Shown in pieces: positions 8,596 to 17,380 of a stretch of DNA of 64,000 nucleotides; within the stretch, counting starts at the first letter, position 1; each line of letters begins with the position of its first letter. The notes below the pieces were generated by a model. It was given only the letters and a program-made list of their open reading frames with translations, had not been told where the DNA came from and ran no database searches. Origin of the DNA: Streptomyces sp. TLI_235 (GTDB lineage: Bacteria; Actinomycetota; Actinomycetes; Streptomycetales; Streptomycetaceae); contig NSGV01000002.1 of the NCBI GenBank assembly GCA_002300355.1, positions 1,674,001-1,738,000 of the forward strand, read 5' to 3'. The translations under genes were made by a program, and so were the position numbers.

Positions 8596-11500
8596 TCAGA
8601 GCTGGCCGGCCTGCGCCATACGGGCCCAGATCGTCCCCAGCCGGTTGAGGTCCCGCTGTGCGTCCTCGGTCATGTTGCCCAGGCTCTCCGCGCTGTCGCC
8701 GTCACCGGTCTGCTCGCCCTTCCGGTAGCCCACACCGTAGTCGATCGGCACTCCGGGCAGCCGCTCCGAGATGTAGCGCGAGCAGCCCGCGTGGCCCGGC
8801 TTGTTGCCGCACGGCTCGCGTTCCGTGTACAGGCTGGCGATGGTGTAGTTCCCGGTGTTCTGCCGCTCGTTGAGCCGGTCGATCCAGCGGCCGAGGTGCG
8901 GTTCGGAGTGCTCGGGGCGGCGCTCCGCGCTGTTGGCCGGGATCGAACTGTCCACCACGTACCGCGTCTTCCCCTCGCTGTCGACCACCTCGATCACCGC
9001 GAAGTTCTTGCCCGAGAAGTCCGGCCTGTGGTCGCCGCGGCCCGGCCCGGCGGCGAGCGCGTACACGGCGTCCCGGTCGCCGAACCGGCCGTCGGCGACG
9101 AGGTGTTCGCGGACCAGGTGGGCCGGCGCCGGCGCGTCGGTGCCGGACGGCGGACCGGCCGTCCGGAAGTCCTGGCTCGCGTGGTACGCCACACCGCGCG
9201 AGATCTCGTCGGACTGCGCCGCACCGTCGTCCTTGTGCTTCTTGCGCTCCCGCGCCGTCATGTGGCTGCGGTCGACGCTGTCGTCGTTCACGTACGGGTC
9301 GGACACCCGCTCCGGGCTGGCACCGACGGCGTGCGCCTCGTGGAAGCCGAGGCTGAGCCGGCCCATCGCGGCCACGACGGCGCCCTGCTCACCGCGCGAC
9401 AGGTCCGCGAAGCCGGGCAGGCGGTGGGTCAGCTCGTTCTTGTCGAAGCCCAGTTGCGGCGGGTTGCCGTGCGCCCGCTGCGCCGCCTCGTCCAGCACGC
9501 CGGCGAGCGTGCCGTCGTCGATGTGGCCTTCCAGGAACTGGTGCGCCACCTCCGTGTTGGTCTGGGTGACCTCGTTGGTGGTACGGGTGTTCTGCTGCGT
9601 CTTGTCCGGCAGCATGTCGTAGTGCTTCTGGTCGGCACCCTGCTGCTGGTCGTACTCGGCGGAGCCCTTCGAGCGGCGCTCGGCCCCTTCGTCCGACCCG
9701 CTGTCCGGGTCGTGGTCGGCGGCCTCCCCCTGCTCCGTCTTGGCCTTCTTCTTGGGCGGCCCGTCGGCGTGGTCGTCGGACTCCCCGTCGCCGTCCTCGC
9801 CGTGCTTCTGCTTGCCTGCGGGGTCGGCCGGGCGGCGGTCGGTGCCGGTGGAGTCGCCGCCGGGACGGGTGCCGGACTCCGAGGGGCGGTGATCGGAGTC
9901 GGCGGAGCGGTGGTCGGAGTCGGCGGGACGGTCGGACGGGATCGGCCGGCGGTCCGCGTCGAGGGGGATGGCGAAGACACCGTGGTCGCCGCTGTGGAGC
10001 GGCTTGTCGCTGCGGGCGCCGGTCTGATTGTCGAGGTAGACGATCTTGCCGTTGTGGTTGACGACGTTCCAGGCATGGGCGCGGCCGTTGGCGTCCTGGG
10101 TGACGATGACCGCCTGCGAACCGTGGCCCTCGCGGCGGAGGGTGTCCTCCAGCCGGTTGAACGCCTGGTCACCGTTGCCCATGTCCCGGAAGGGCGCACC
10201 GAGTTGGCGTTCGGCACGGTCACGGCCGCCGTGCTCGCCGTCCGGACTGCCGTCGTCGGTGCGGGCTGCCGCAGCCGTGGGGTTGCCGCTGTAGGTGTCG
10301 GCGCTGGACAGCGCCACGTCCAGGCAGTTGTTGTCGCGGCCGGGCTCGCGGTGCCCGTCACCGTTCACCGCCCCCGGCCAGTCCCCGTACGGGTCGGGGT
10401 GGCGCTGCGGGGTGCCGTCCGGCTCGCGCGGGATGCGCCGCTCCAGCTCCTGCTGGTGGTGCTCCTCGACCCGGGCCAGGCCGCCGGGCGTGTCGTACGG
10501 GCGGCTGTCGGAGAGCGGGCGCTCGTGCGGCGGGGTTTCGGTGCCGCTGTCGCCGTCGCCGTCGCCGTCCGGGCGGCTGTCGGTGTCCTCGGGCCGGTCC
10601 TGGCCGTCGGAGGGGTGCTTCCCGTCGGAGCCGGTGTGCTCGTCCGCGCGGCCGTCAGGGCCGTTCTCCGTAGCGTGGTTCTCCGGGCCGGGCTTCTCCG
10701 GGCCGTGGTTCTCCGTACCGTGGTTCTCCGGGCTGCGATCGGAGGCGGGGTGGTCCGGAGCCGGGCGGTCGGGGGCCGGACGCGGGTCGGCCGTGCGTGG
10801 GGTCTCCGAGCGCGGATCGGTGGCCCGCGGGTCCGGACGGGACGGGCGGGTGGTGTCCGTGCCGGGCGTCTGCGGGGGCGTACTCGGCCGGCTGCCGAGG
10901 CCGGTGGGCCGGTCCGTGTGGTCCGGCCGGCCCGTCGACTGGCCGGGGACGGTGGCAGGGCGCGTCGTCGACGGACCGTCACCGGAGGTGCCGGGGACGG
11001 GCCCGCCACGGTGCGGCGTGCTGCTGCCGGTCGGCGCGGCGGAGCCGGGCGTGCCGGTGCCCGGCACCGGGCCGGTGGCGAGCGGGCCGGTCGGCACCGG
11101 GCCGCCCGTGTTCTGGGCGGCCGGGCCGGGCTGGCCGACGGTGGAGTCGGGTCCGGCGGTCGGGGTACGGGTCGGCGGCGCGTCGGCGACGGCGGTCGAC
11201 GCGGTCTCCACGGTGGCCTCGCGGTGCGGGCCGTCCGACGGGGACGGCTGCGAGGGGGTGGGTCGGGAGTGGTCCGGCCCCGAGGACGGAACGGCGGAGG
11301 ACGGGACGTGCGGGATGCCGCCGGCCGGCACGGTCCGGCCGGCGCCGCCGCTGTGCGTGCCGGGGGCCGAGTCCGGGGCGGCGGTGCTGTCGGGTGTGCG
11401 GTGCTCGGGCGCGGGTGCGTGTGCGGGGCCGGAGCGGTCGTGCTGAGCGGGGATGTCCCCGCCAGGCCTGGTCGAGCCGCCGTCCGAGGCGTGCGCGGGA

Positions 11501-13437
11501 GCGTCCCCGCCACGCACCGGGCCGTAGGCGGGCGTGCCGTGGTCACCGGTGTGCGAGGGCGTCGCCGAGCTGTCGTCACCGCCCCGCACCGGACCGTAGG
11601 CCGGACCCGGACGGGAGTCGCCGGAGTGCGCCGGAGCGGGGGCCGAGTCGGGGGTGGAATGGGCCGGCGCCGGGCCGGGGCGCGAGTCGGGGGTGCCGTG
11701 CGACGGCGCGTCACCGCCACTGTGCGGAGACCCGGTGTGGGACGGCGCAGCATGGGACGGCGTGTCGGCGGACGGGCTGCCGGCGGACGGGGTGCCCGCG
11801 GACGACGCGGGTGCCGGAGCCGAGTCCGGCGTCGGGTGGCCGGAGACCGGACCAGGGCCCGGGCGGGTCGTGTCCGCAGCCGACCGCTCCGAAGGGCCGT
11901 CGCCACTGTGCGCCGGGCCGTCCGCACTCTCGTGGCGTGCGGGCGCAGGACCGTCGGAGGCGGGGGTCGGCCGACTGTCCGTGCCGGTGTGCGCCGGCGG
12001 CGCGTCCGCACCACGCCCGTCGCCCGCCGACGGCGTGGCACCGTCCGAGGCCGGAGTCGGCCGACTGTCCGTACCGGTATGCGCCGGAGACCCGGTATCT
12101 GCACCACGCCCGTCGCCCGCCGACGGCGTGGCACCGTCGGAGGCCGGGGTCGGCCGACCGTCCGTACCGGTATGCGCCGGAGATCCGGCGTCCGCACCTG
12201 TGGACGGCGTGTGCGTGGACGAGGGCGGCGGGGTCCCGTCGCCACCCGCCGGGGTGTGGTTCGCCGCGGGGGCCGGTGCGGGGTCCGAGGTCAGGCGGGT
12301 GCCGAACGGATCGGCCGGCGCCGAACTCCGCCCGTCACGGCCGTCGTTCGCGTGGGCGGTGGAGGAGCCGCCGTCGTTCCGTCCGCCCGATCCGGAGTCG
12401 CCCTGCGACCCCGACGAGGCCGACGAACCGGTGCCGGCGGACGAGCCGCTGCCGGACGAGGTGTTCCCGGACGAACCGCCGCCCGACGAGGCAGGAGACC
12501 CGGTCGAACCGGAGGAGCTCCCGGAACCGGAGGAGCCACTGCCCGAGTCCGACCCCGAGGAGCTTGACGTGCCCGACGATCCACCGGAGTTGGACTCCCC
12601 GGAGGAGCCCGAGTCCCCGCCGCGATCGGCGCCGGACCCGTTCTCGCCGCCGCCCTCGTGCCCGCCGCCGGAGTCACCGCCGTCGCCGTGTCCGGCCGCC
12701 CGATCCGCATGGTGCCGGGCCGCGCCGCCCGCCCGCGAGCCCAGTCCGTCGCGCAGCGACTCCCCGAACGTCTGCTTCCAGTTCTCCGCGGAGGACTTGC
12801 CTTCCTCCCAGCCCGTCTTCGCCGTCCGGCCCAGGTCGTAGCCGTCCTGCGCGCCGAATCCCTGGTTCACCGTCTGCGCGATCAGGTCCGAGATCATCGC
12901 CTGCACGGCAGAGACGATCGGGTCCTTCAACGTCTCCATGATCGCCTCGATCAGCGCATCACGGAGCTCCTTCAGCAACCGGCGGACGATCATCTTCGTC
13001 GCCTGTGTCGCCCCGAGCGCACCGAGCTCCGACAGGCCGAACGTGAACGGCGCCGCCGCCTGCGCCGCAATGATCTCCGCGGCCAGGATCACTATCTGCG
13101 CGATCACCGCGATCTTGCACGTGATCACGATCACCGCGGCGGCATCGAACGCCGCCGCGATCAACCGCGACGCCGTCGCCGCATCGGCGAGATAGCCGTC
13201 CCCACCCGTCGAGAACTTGTCGAACGCCTTCCCGAACGCATCGATCGAGTCGCCGCTGTTCGCCGACCGCACACTGTTCGCCGCCGACAACGCCTGATAG
13301 TTCAGCTCGTCGACCTGATCCGCGAAGTCGCGCCACACCTGGGCGCACTCGCGCAGCTTGTCCTCGTCCGCCTTCGGCCAGTCGAAGCCGAGCATCTCCA
13401 GGACCCACTCAAGGCCGTCCGGCAGCATCAGCGACAC
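8596..13437 (-). CDS. giant polymorphic toxin: WXG100/CpnT-like N-domain, papain-fold deamidase, C-terminal deaminase
   Basis: 1613 aa, GTG start at 13437 with GGGGGAA upstream. Residues 1-220 are a helical WXG100/CpnT-like domain (FDWPKADEDKL) containing hydrophobic stretches (AAAVIVITCKIAVIAQIVILA). Residues about 225-990 are low-complexity Ser/Gly then Pro/Thr/His/Asp-rich linker with internal repeats. Residues about 1020-1160 are a papain-fold Gln-deamidase-type domain with Cys1038 (NNCLDVAL), His1121 (AHAW) and Asp1136 (YLDNQTG). A PPKKKAKT patch lies at 1227-1234. The last ~110 residues are a deaminase fold of the XOO_2897/nucleic-acid-deaminase kind: HSE (1510-1512), EPC (Cys1543) and a second Cys1552. 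Likely exported by a type VII system; no core secretion genes are in the window. Next are the WXG100-like gene upstream and the NTPase-SUKH-4 gene downstream. Confidence 0.85.
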   Translation of the reverse strand: MSLMLPDGLEWVLEMLGFDWPKADEDKLRECAQVWRDFADQVDELNYQALSAANSVRSANSGDSIDAFGKAFDKFSTGGDGYLADAATASRLIAAAFDAAAVIVITCKIAVIAQIVILAAEIIAAQAAAPFTFGLSELGALGATQATKMIVRRLLKELRDALIEAIMETLKDPIVSAVQAMISDLIAQTVNQGFGAQDGYDLGRTAKTGWEEGKSSAENWKQTFGESLRDGLGSRAGGAARHHADRAAGHGDGGDSGGGHEGGGENGSGADRGGDSGSSGESNSGGSSGTSSSSGSDSGSGSSGSGSSSGSTGSPASSGGGSSGNTSSGSGSSAGTGSSASSGSQGDSGSGGRNDGGSSTAHANDGRDGRSSAPADPFGTRLTSDPAPAPAANHTPAGGDGTPPPSSTHTPSTGADAGSPAHTGTDGRPTPASDGATPSAGDGRGADTGSPAHTGTDSRPTPASDGATPSAGDGRGADAPPAHTGTDSRPTPASDGPAPARHESADGPAHSGDGPSERSAADTTRPGPGPVSGHPTPDSAPAPASSAGTPSAGSPSADTPSHAAPSHTGSPHSGGDAPSHGTPDSRPGPAPAHSTPDSAPAPAHSGDSRPGPAYGPVRGGDDSSATPSHTGDHGTPAYGPVRGGDAPAHASDGGSTRPGGDIPAQHDRSGPAHAPAPEHRTPDSTAAPDSAPGTHSGGAGRTVPAGGIPHVPSSAVPSSGPDHSRPTPSQPSPSDGPHREATVETASTAVADAPPTRTPTAGPDSTVGQPGPAAQNTGGPVPTGPLATGPVPGTGTPGSAAPTGSSTPHRGGPVPGTSGDGPSTTRPATVPGQSTGRPDHTDRPTGLGSRPSTPPQTPGTDTTRPSRPDPRATDPRSETPRTADPRPAPDRPAPDHPASDRSPENHGTENHGPEKPGPENHATENGPDGRADEHTGSDGKHPSDGQDRPEDTDSRPDGDGDGDSGTETPPHERPLSDSRPYDTPGGLARVEEHHQQELERRIPREPDGTPQRHPDPYGDWPGAVNGDGHREPGRDNNCLDVALSSADTYSGNPTAAAARTDDGSPDGEHGGRDRAERQLGAPFRDMGNGDQAFNRLEDTLRREGHGSQAVIVTQDANGRAHAWNVVNHNGKIVYLDNQTGARSDKPLHSGDHGVFAIPLDADRRPIPSDRPADSDHRSADSDHRPSESGTRPGGDSTGTDRRPADPAGKQKHGEDGDGESDDHADGPPKKKAKTEQGEAADHDPDSGSDEGAERRSKGSAEYDQQQGADQKHYDMLPDKTQQNTRTTNEVTQTNTEVAHQFLEGHIDDGTLAGVLDEAAQRAHGNPPQLGFDKNELTHRLPGFADLSRGEQGAVVAAMGRLSLGFHEAHAVGASPERVSDPYVNDDSVDRSHMTARERKKHKDDGAAQSDEISRGVAYHASQDFRTAGPPSGTDAPAPAHLVREHLVADGRFGDRDAVYALAAGPGRGDHRPDFSGKNFAVIEVVDSEGKTRYVVDSSIPANSAERRPEHSEPHLGRWIDRLNERQNTGNYTIASLYTEREPCGNKPGHAGCSRYISERLPGVPIDYGVGYRKGEQTGDGDSAESLGNMTEDAQRDLNRLGTIWARMAQAGQL
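12000..12190. repeat. ~90-bp imperfect tandem repeats inside the toxin 1 linker
   Basis: The linker repeats SPAHTGTDSRPTPASDGATP-type blocks (each about 31 residues) two and a half times, with synonymous and non-synonymous differences. A shorter form of the same motif (PAHTGTDSRP) occurs in toxin 2, showing the linkers share an origin but evolve by slippage. Confidence 0.75.
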
Positions 13438-13451
13438 GAGTCAGTTCCCCC
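12803..13451 (-). repeat. copy 1 of a ~649-bp identical segment shared by the two toxin genes
   Basis: From 13 bases before the GTG through codon ~211 of the 1613-aa toxin gene, the DNA reads the same as 24665-25313. The identity includes synonymous positions, since translations in the other frames also coincide. It stops at 12802 (T versus C) on one side and in the leader at 13452 on the other. This is far more conserved than the rest of the genes, as expected for recent duplication or gene conversion. Confidence 0.9.
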
Positions 13452-13521
13452 TAGCGGATTCCCGCGGCCGTCCGGGCGCGGGCAGAAGACGAACAGTCGG
13501 CTGTGAGCGGTGCGGGGCTTG

Positions 13522-13905
13522 TCACATCTGCGGGCGGCGCATGGTGTGGATCTCGTTACCCAGGGCGTCCGTGCGGCCGCCGAGGGTGTCCAGCCGGCCG
13601 GTGGTGTCGAGCTCGTTCGCCTGGTGGCTGTCGGCCATGGCCCCCAGCTTCTGGCCCATCTCGCCGAGCCGCTGCGCCAGCGAGTCCATGGACTCCTGCA
13701 TGCCGTCGCGCAGACCCTCGTACACGATGCCGAACTTCTCGCCGAGGTCGTCGTCGCCCCATGGCGGCTCACTGCCGCCCTCCAGGGCCTCCAGACGGGA
13801 CTTCAACTGGTCCGCGGCCTGCTGGAAGTCCTTGCCGACCGACTCGAGGTTCCGCCCCTGGGCGCGCAGATTGCCCTCGTCGACGATGATCTGCTGCTGT
13901 GCCAC
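13522..13905 (-). CDS. WXG100-like small helical protein upstream of toxin 1
   Basis: The GTG at 13905 (VAQQQIIVDEGNLR) is chosen over an upstream in-frame codon because the earlier residues (MVGCGSPQSYGG) look non-coding and GGGG lies about 7 bases upstream. 127 aa. Two long amphipathic helices flank a PPWGDDDLGEKF turn (Trp49-Gly50), the place where WXG100 proteins have their W-x-G hairpin; here it is W-G. No signal peptide or membrane segment. It starts 84 bp upstream of the toxin and is probably co-transcribed. Known: WXG100 partners pair with large type VII substrates. Inferred: a co-secreted partner or chaperone for the 1613-aa toxin. Cassette 2 has no equivalent; a different 116-aa helical gene sits there. 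Confidence 0.72.
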   Translation of the reverse strand: MAQQQIIVDEGNLRAQGRNLESVGKDFQQAADQLKSRLEALEGGSEPPWGDDDLGEKFGIVYEGLRDGMQESMDSLAQRLGEMGQKLGAMADSHQANELDTTGRLDTLGGRTDALGNEIHTMRRPQM

Positions 13906-13997
13906 CGAAACGCCCCGTCCCCCGTACGACTGCGGCGATCCGCACCCCACCAACCACAGGACCGGACCGGGCCGCCCAACTACCCGTTAACCAAGTG

Positions 13998-14003
13998 ATC
14001 CTA
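13998..14003 (-). promoter_or_regulatory. candidate -10 element (TAGGAT) for cassette 1
   Basis: On the minus strand TAGGAT lies about 93 bases upstream of the WXG100-like GTG, within a 9-mer (GTAGGATCA) that recurs about 100 bases upstream of toxin 2 (25395-25403). TAGGAT fits the actinobacterial HrdB -10 pattern. No convincing -35 was found. Confidence 0.35.
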
Positions 14004-14151
14004 CGACCGGACCCGGCCCCTCGGCACTACCGGCGGACGGTTCGCACGACCCCCACCTAAGCGGAATATGCCACTCCGATCGAGGCGGCCAGGCCCGACC
14101 CGTCACCGAAACCGGTTCGCGCACCGCCAGCCCGACTGCTAGAAACCGGGG

Positions 14152-14637
14152 ATGACGAAGGAATCCCTGAACGACCTGGACCGCCTCCTCGCCGAACGGG
14201 CCTGCGAGCGGCTGCTCAACGACTTCCTGCACCGCCTCGACCTGGGCGAACCCTCCTCCGTCGCCGAGCTGTTCACCGCGGACGGCATCTGGGAGTGGCC
14301 CGCCGGCGAACGACGGATCGAGGGCCGCGACGCCCTGCGCGCCTACTTCGGCTCCAGGCCGGCCGACCGCCTGTCCCGCCGGATGTGCAGCAACATCGTC
14401 GTCGACGTCCACTCCCCCACCCGCGCCACCTCGATCTCCTACTTCGCGACCTACCGCGTCGACGGCTGGAGCGGGCAGATGCTTCCACCCCGCCTGCCCG
14501 CCAACCTCGGCCACTACGAGGACGTCTTCCGCCGGGAGAACGGCCGCTGGCTGCTCGCCTCCCGCACCCTCCACCTCGCCTTCGGCGGCCCCACCGAGCG
14601 GCTCGCCCCGACCGGAGACCCCGTCGACCGCGACTGA
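14152..14637 (+). CDS. SnoaL-like / NTF2-like fold protein
   Basis: 161 aa, ATG at 14152. The pattern of an N-terminal helix (ERLLNDFLHRLDLGE), FTADGIWEWPAGERRIEGRDALRAYF and a C-terminal GHYEDVFRRENGRWLLASRTL is typical of SnoaL_4-type NTF2-like proteins, which are either small enzymes (isomerases, dehydratases) or ligand-binding proteins. Length matches a single NTF2 domain. It runs divergently from the WXG100-like gene (246 bp between the two starts, which should hold both promoters) and toward the decayed region. No link to the toxin cassettes is apparent. Substrate unknown. Confidence 0.75.
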   Translation: MTKESLNDLDRLLAERACERLLNDFLHRLDLGEPSSVAELFTADGIWEWPAGERRIEGRDALRAYFGSRPADRLSRRMCSNIVVDVHSPTRATSISYFATYRVDGWSGQMLPPRLPANLGHYEDVFRRENGRWLLASRTLHLAFGGPTERLAPTGDPVDRD

Positions 14638-14780
14638 CCGACCACCACAGCCAGTCAGGATCCCACTCACTGCGCGTACGACGATGCCGTCGGTCGGCGG
14701 TCATCGCGCACGCCCCGGCCGGCACGATGCCCCCTGGCACGCGGCGCCGGGCTGACGCCTGTACGCGGCCGGGCCCGGTG

Positions 14781-14931
14781 TCACTCGGGGCCGCTCCAGT
14801 CGAACGGGAAGTGCTTGCCGGACTTGCCGCTGCGGTTCCAGCTGAAGCCGAAGGCGTCGGCGTGGTCGATGTTGGCGCGGCCCCAGGTGGCGATCTGGAC
14901 TGGTCCGACTTCGGCGCCGGGTCAGCGGGGG
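14781..14931 (-). pseudogene. C-terminal remnant of an unrecognised protein, possibly a toxin tip
   Basis: Reading leftwards from 14931, about 49 codons give a protein-like tail with many aromatic residues (IDHADAFGFSWN, then HFPFDWSGPE and a TGA at 14781). There is no start codon or 5' part: the preceding DNA is the stop of the decayed SUKH-4 gene. This looks like the last exchanged piece of a lost gene, as orphan toxin tips often do in polymorphic-toxin loci. The family was not recognised. Confidence 0.4.
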
Positions 14932-14933
14932 CG

Positions 14934-16900
14934 CTATTCGGGACTCTCCTCCCACAGGTCGAGCAGGGTCGGCGCGAAGTACTTCTGCTCCCAGAACCCG
15001 CCCTCGGCGGCCGCCGGATCGATCGTCCGGATCCAGCTCAGAACGTCCTCTTCCAGGTTCAGGGAGTCGTACACGCCGAGCAGGACGGGCACCAGCAGCA
15101 CGGCCCGATGCAGCATCACGATCCGGAGGAACTGCGGCAGCCCACCGGCCACCAGGACGAGTTCGCGGTTCCAGTCCTCGCCGAACACTTCGCCGGTACG
15201 GCCGTCGAGCAGGATCGGCGAACCGAAGAACCGACCGAGCCCGGCCAGCAGACCGGGACGGCCGTCCGCCGGAGCCAGCCCACCGGTCGCGAGGTCGGAG
15301 GTCAGCAGTCCCGGATGATCCGTCACCGGCCAGCCCACCTCACCCAGGAACTCCCTGGTGGCACGGTGCTCGACCGCGGCCGGAAGCAGCTCGGGCGTCA
15401 CCGGGCGGCATGCTCGGCGGCCGAACGCCCAGTCCTGTTCCAGCTCCTCCCGGGTGAGAGCCCCGTCGAAGGACACCTCCGGCCGGGGCCACCGCGCGCG
15501 GGCGCTGAGCGGATTCCGTACCCACCGCGCGGGGGCCTCGGCAGCCGGGCCATCAGGTCGTCGCGCACCGCCGCGCCGAACAGCCCGCACCGCCCCGTGA
15601 GCACCCACAACGTTCCGGCTGTCGGATCCGGGGGTTCGCACAGGGCGGCGAAGGTGACCGACTCGCCCATCCACGGCAGCGCGGGCACCGGGAGGTCCTT
15701 CCACCGGCGAAGGGCCACTCGCCGTTCACATGGCCGACGACGATCCCGGCGAGTGCCTGCTCCTGAGGAAGGATCCCGGTGTGCGGCTCCGTGCTCGGGC
15801 CACCGAGCGGCTCACCCGTCCTGGCGTCCCGGAGTTGCTCGTACACCGCGCCGTCGCTGTCCCAGGGCTCGCGCCGGGTGGCGAGGGTCGGACCGTCGGG
15901 CCCGTGCACCAGCAGGATCCTGTCCTGCTCGGTCTCCGCGGGCGGCCGCGGCGCGTACCCGCTCGGCCATCGCCAGTGCGACCACAGCGTCTGCCACGGC
16001 AGCCGCACCCAAGTCGCCACCTCGTCCGCCACGACGGTGAAACCCCGCCCCACCAGTGTGTGGTGCACCCCAGGACAGCCACTCCTCGTGGCTCGCTGGC
16101 GCCGCCGACCGCTCCAGCAACAGACAGTGCAGATCACCCGCGACCGTGCCCAGCGGCACACCCTCCGGGTACGCCAGCGCCAGGCCCAGACCGAGGCCGT
16201 ACCACCCCGACTCCACCAGGAAGTCCAGGTCCGTCAGCCACTCCCCCAACTCCCCCGTCAACGCCGCGTGCACCGGCCGTGCGGCGCCCAGGTAGGCCGC
16301 CACGGTCTCGTCGGTCCCGGCGGCGTCGGACCGCAGTCCGACCAGGGCACGGTGAACCGCACGCTGCTGCACGTCGCTCAGCGGCAGCCGGGCCCGGACG
16401 GCCCGATGGGCCACCCGGTCCGCGAAGCGGACGGCATTGCCCTCAACCGTGATCTCGGGTCGGCGAGCCGCGAACTCCGTCAACTGCTCGACCGACACGA
16501 GCCGGCCCGTCAGGGCGACCGCGAACGCACGCCACACCTGCAGGCCGGAGCGCGGCAGTTCCAGAGCCGCCGCGGCGGTGAGCCAGAGCAACTCGTCCGG
16601 TGCCGCAGGGAGGTCGTGCCACGCGACTGCCTCCGGTCGGTCGTCGGCATCTGCGGGCGGGGCGATCGCCACGGGTCGCCCCACCAGTTCCGACACCGCC
16701 CGGCTGCCGCAGGACGTGATGCGCTTCGGCTCGTCCGAGCTCACCAGTGGACCGGCGAGCTCCACCCGTTCAAGCCGCAGGTGGACGCCCGCGCCGGCCT
16801 CGCCGGCCGCGCGGCCGGCTGTTGCAACGGCCGACTCGAGGCTCTGCCCGGCACAGTCGACGGCAACCGAAACAGCCTGGGGCGAGCCATCGTTCGTCAC
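14934..16900 (-). pseudogene. decayed NTPase/SUKH-4 immunity gene with three frameshifts
   Basis: Coding similarity to the 628-aa protein (6671-8557) runs the length of this stretch but moves through the frames: one frame from 16900 (VDCAGQSLESAV) to about 16070, a second to about 15715 (VRLPWQTLWSHW), back to the first to about 15545 (DLPVPALPWMGESV), then the third to the TAG at 14934. The final part carries the SUKH-4 motifs: REFLGEVGWP, ILLDGRTGEV and FLRIVMLHRAVLLVPVLLGV. The start lacks the Walker A region, so it is also 5'-truncated. Three shifts within 600 bp, with none in neighbouring housekeeping genes, argue for real decay, although sequencing error cannot be excluded. Confidence 0.75.
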
Positions 16901-16907
16901 ACAGCAA

Positions 16908-17287
16908 TCCTATGCATCGGCACCGCCGCCCCTCCGAATGCTTGCACGAATCCACAGGACCTCGATGTTGTGCATGTACCAGCGGGTGTCGGTGTCCTGG
17001 CCCCCTCGGCCGTCTTTCCGGTGCGGAACCCGATTCCGTAACCCACTTCCACGCCGGATTCGAGGAAACAGCTGGCCGTGCACCGTCCGGAAACGTGCGT
17101 GGAGTTCGTCGTCCGGCTCGAAGTCGACGCATACGATGAATCCGGCCGTGACCATTCCCAAATCCATGACGGCCGGTTTCCACGAACAGGTTCCCCACGG
17201 CAGCAGTCGATCAGGTCTCGCACTGCCCGACCCAGCGCCGCTCGAGCAGGTACTTCGGCAGGTACGCGGACTCCACCCCACGGGCAC
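16908..17287 (-). pseudogene. scrambled remnant of a ~120-aa gene, family unknown
   Basis: Protein-like fragments occur in successive frames: AYLPKYLLERRWVGQCE (from about 17268), then TAGFIVCVDFEPDDELHARF (about 17150-17090), then ESGVEVGYGIGFRTGKTAEGA (about 17065-17005), then TRWYMHNIEVLWIR (about 16985-16945). No single frame is open and no start is evident. Base composition is less GC-rich than around it. The order suggests one small acidic gene, perhaps an immunity gene, broken by at least two or three indels. I cannot assign a family. Confidence 0.45.
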
Positions 17288-17380
17288 ACCACCGCCGACC
17301 GAAGGATTCTTCCTCTCCCGAGGCCCGAGCGGTCCCGCACCGGGGCCTCCATCCCGCGGCGCATGCGCAATGGCGGTGTG

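Noticed and set aside
7480..12567. Plus-strand open frame of about 1695 codons
   Set aside because: Antisense shadow of the toxin and its partner gene; composition is Arg/Gly/Ala filler, a common result of high GC at third positions.
11500..12700. CRISPR-like array suggested by short repeated units
   Set aside because: Repeats are in frame, irregular in spacing and encode Pro/Thr/Asp/His-rich linker peptide; no constant repeat or unique spacers.
14934..16900. Four separate small genes in this stretch
   Set aside because: Their translations join into one protein similar to the intact 628-aa paralogue when frames are switched, so they are pieces of one decayed gene.
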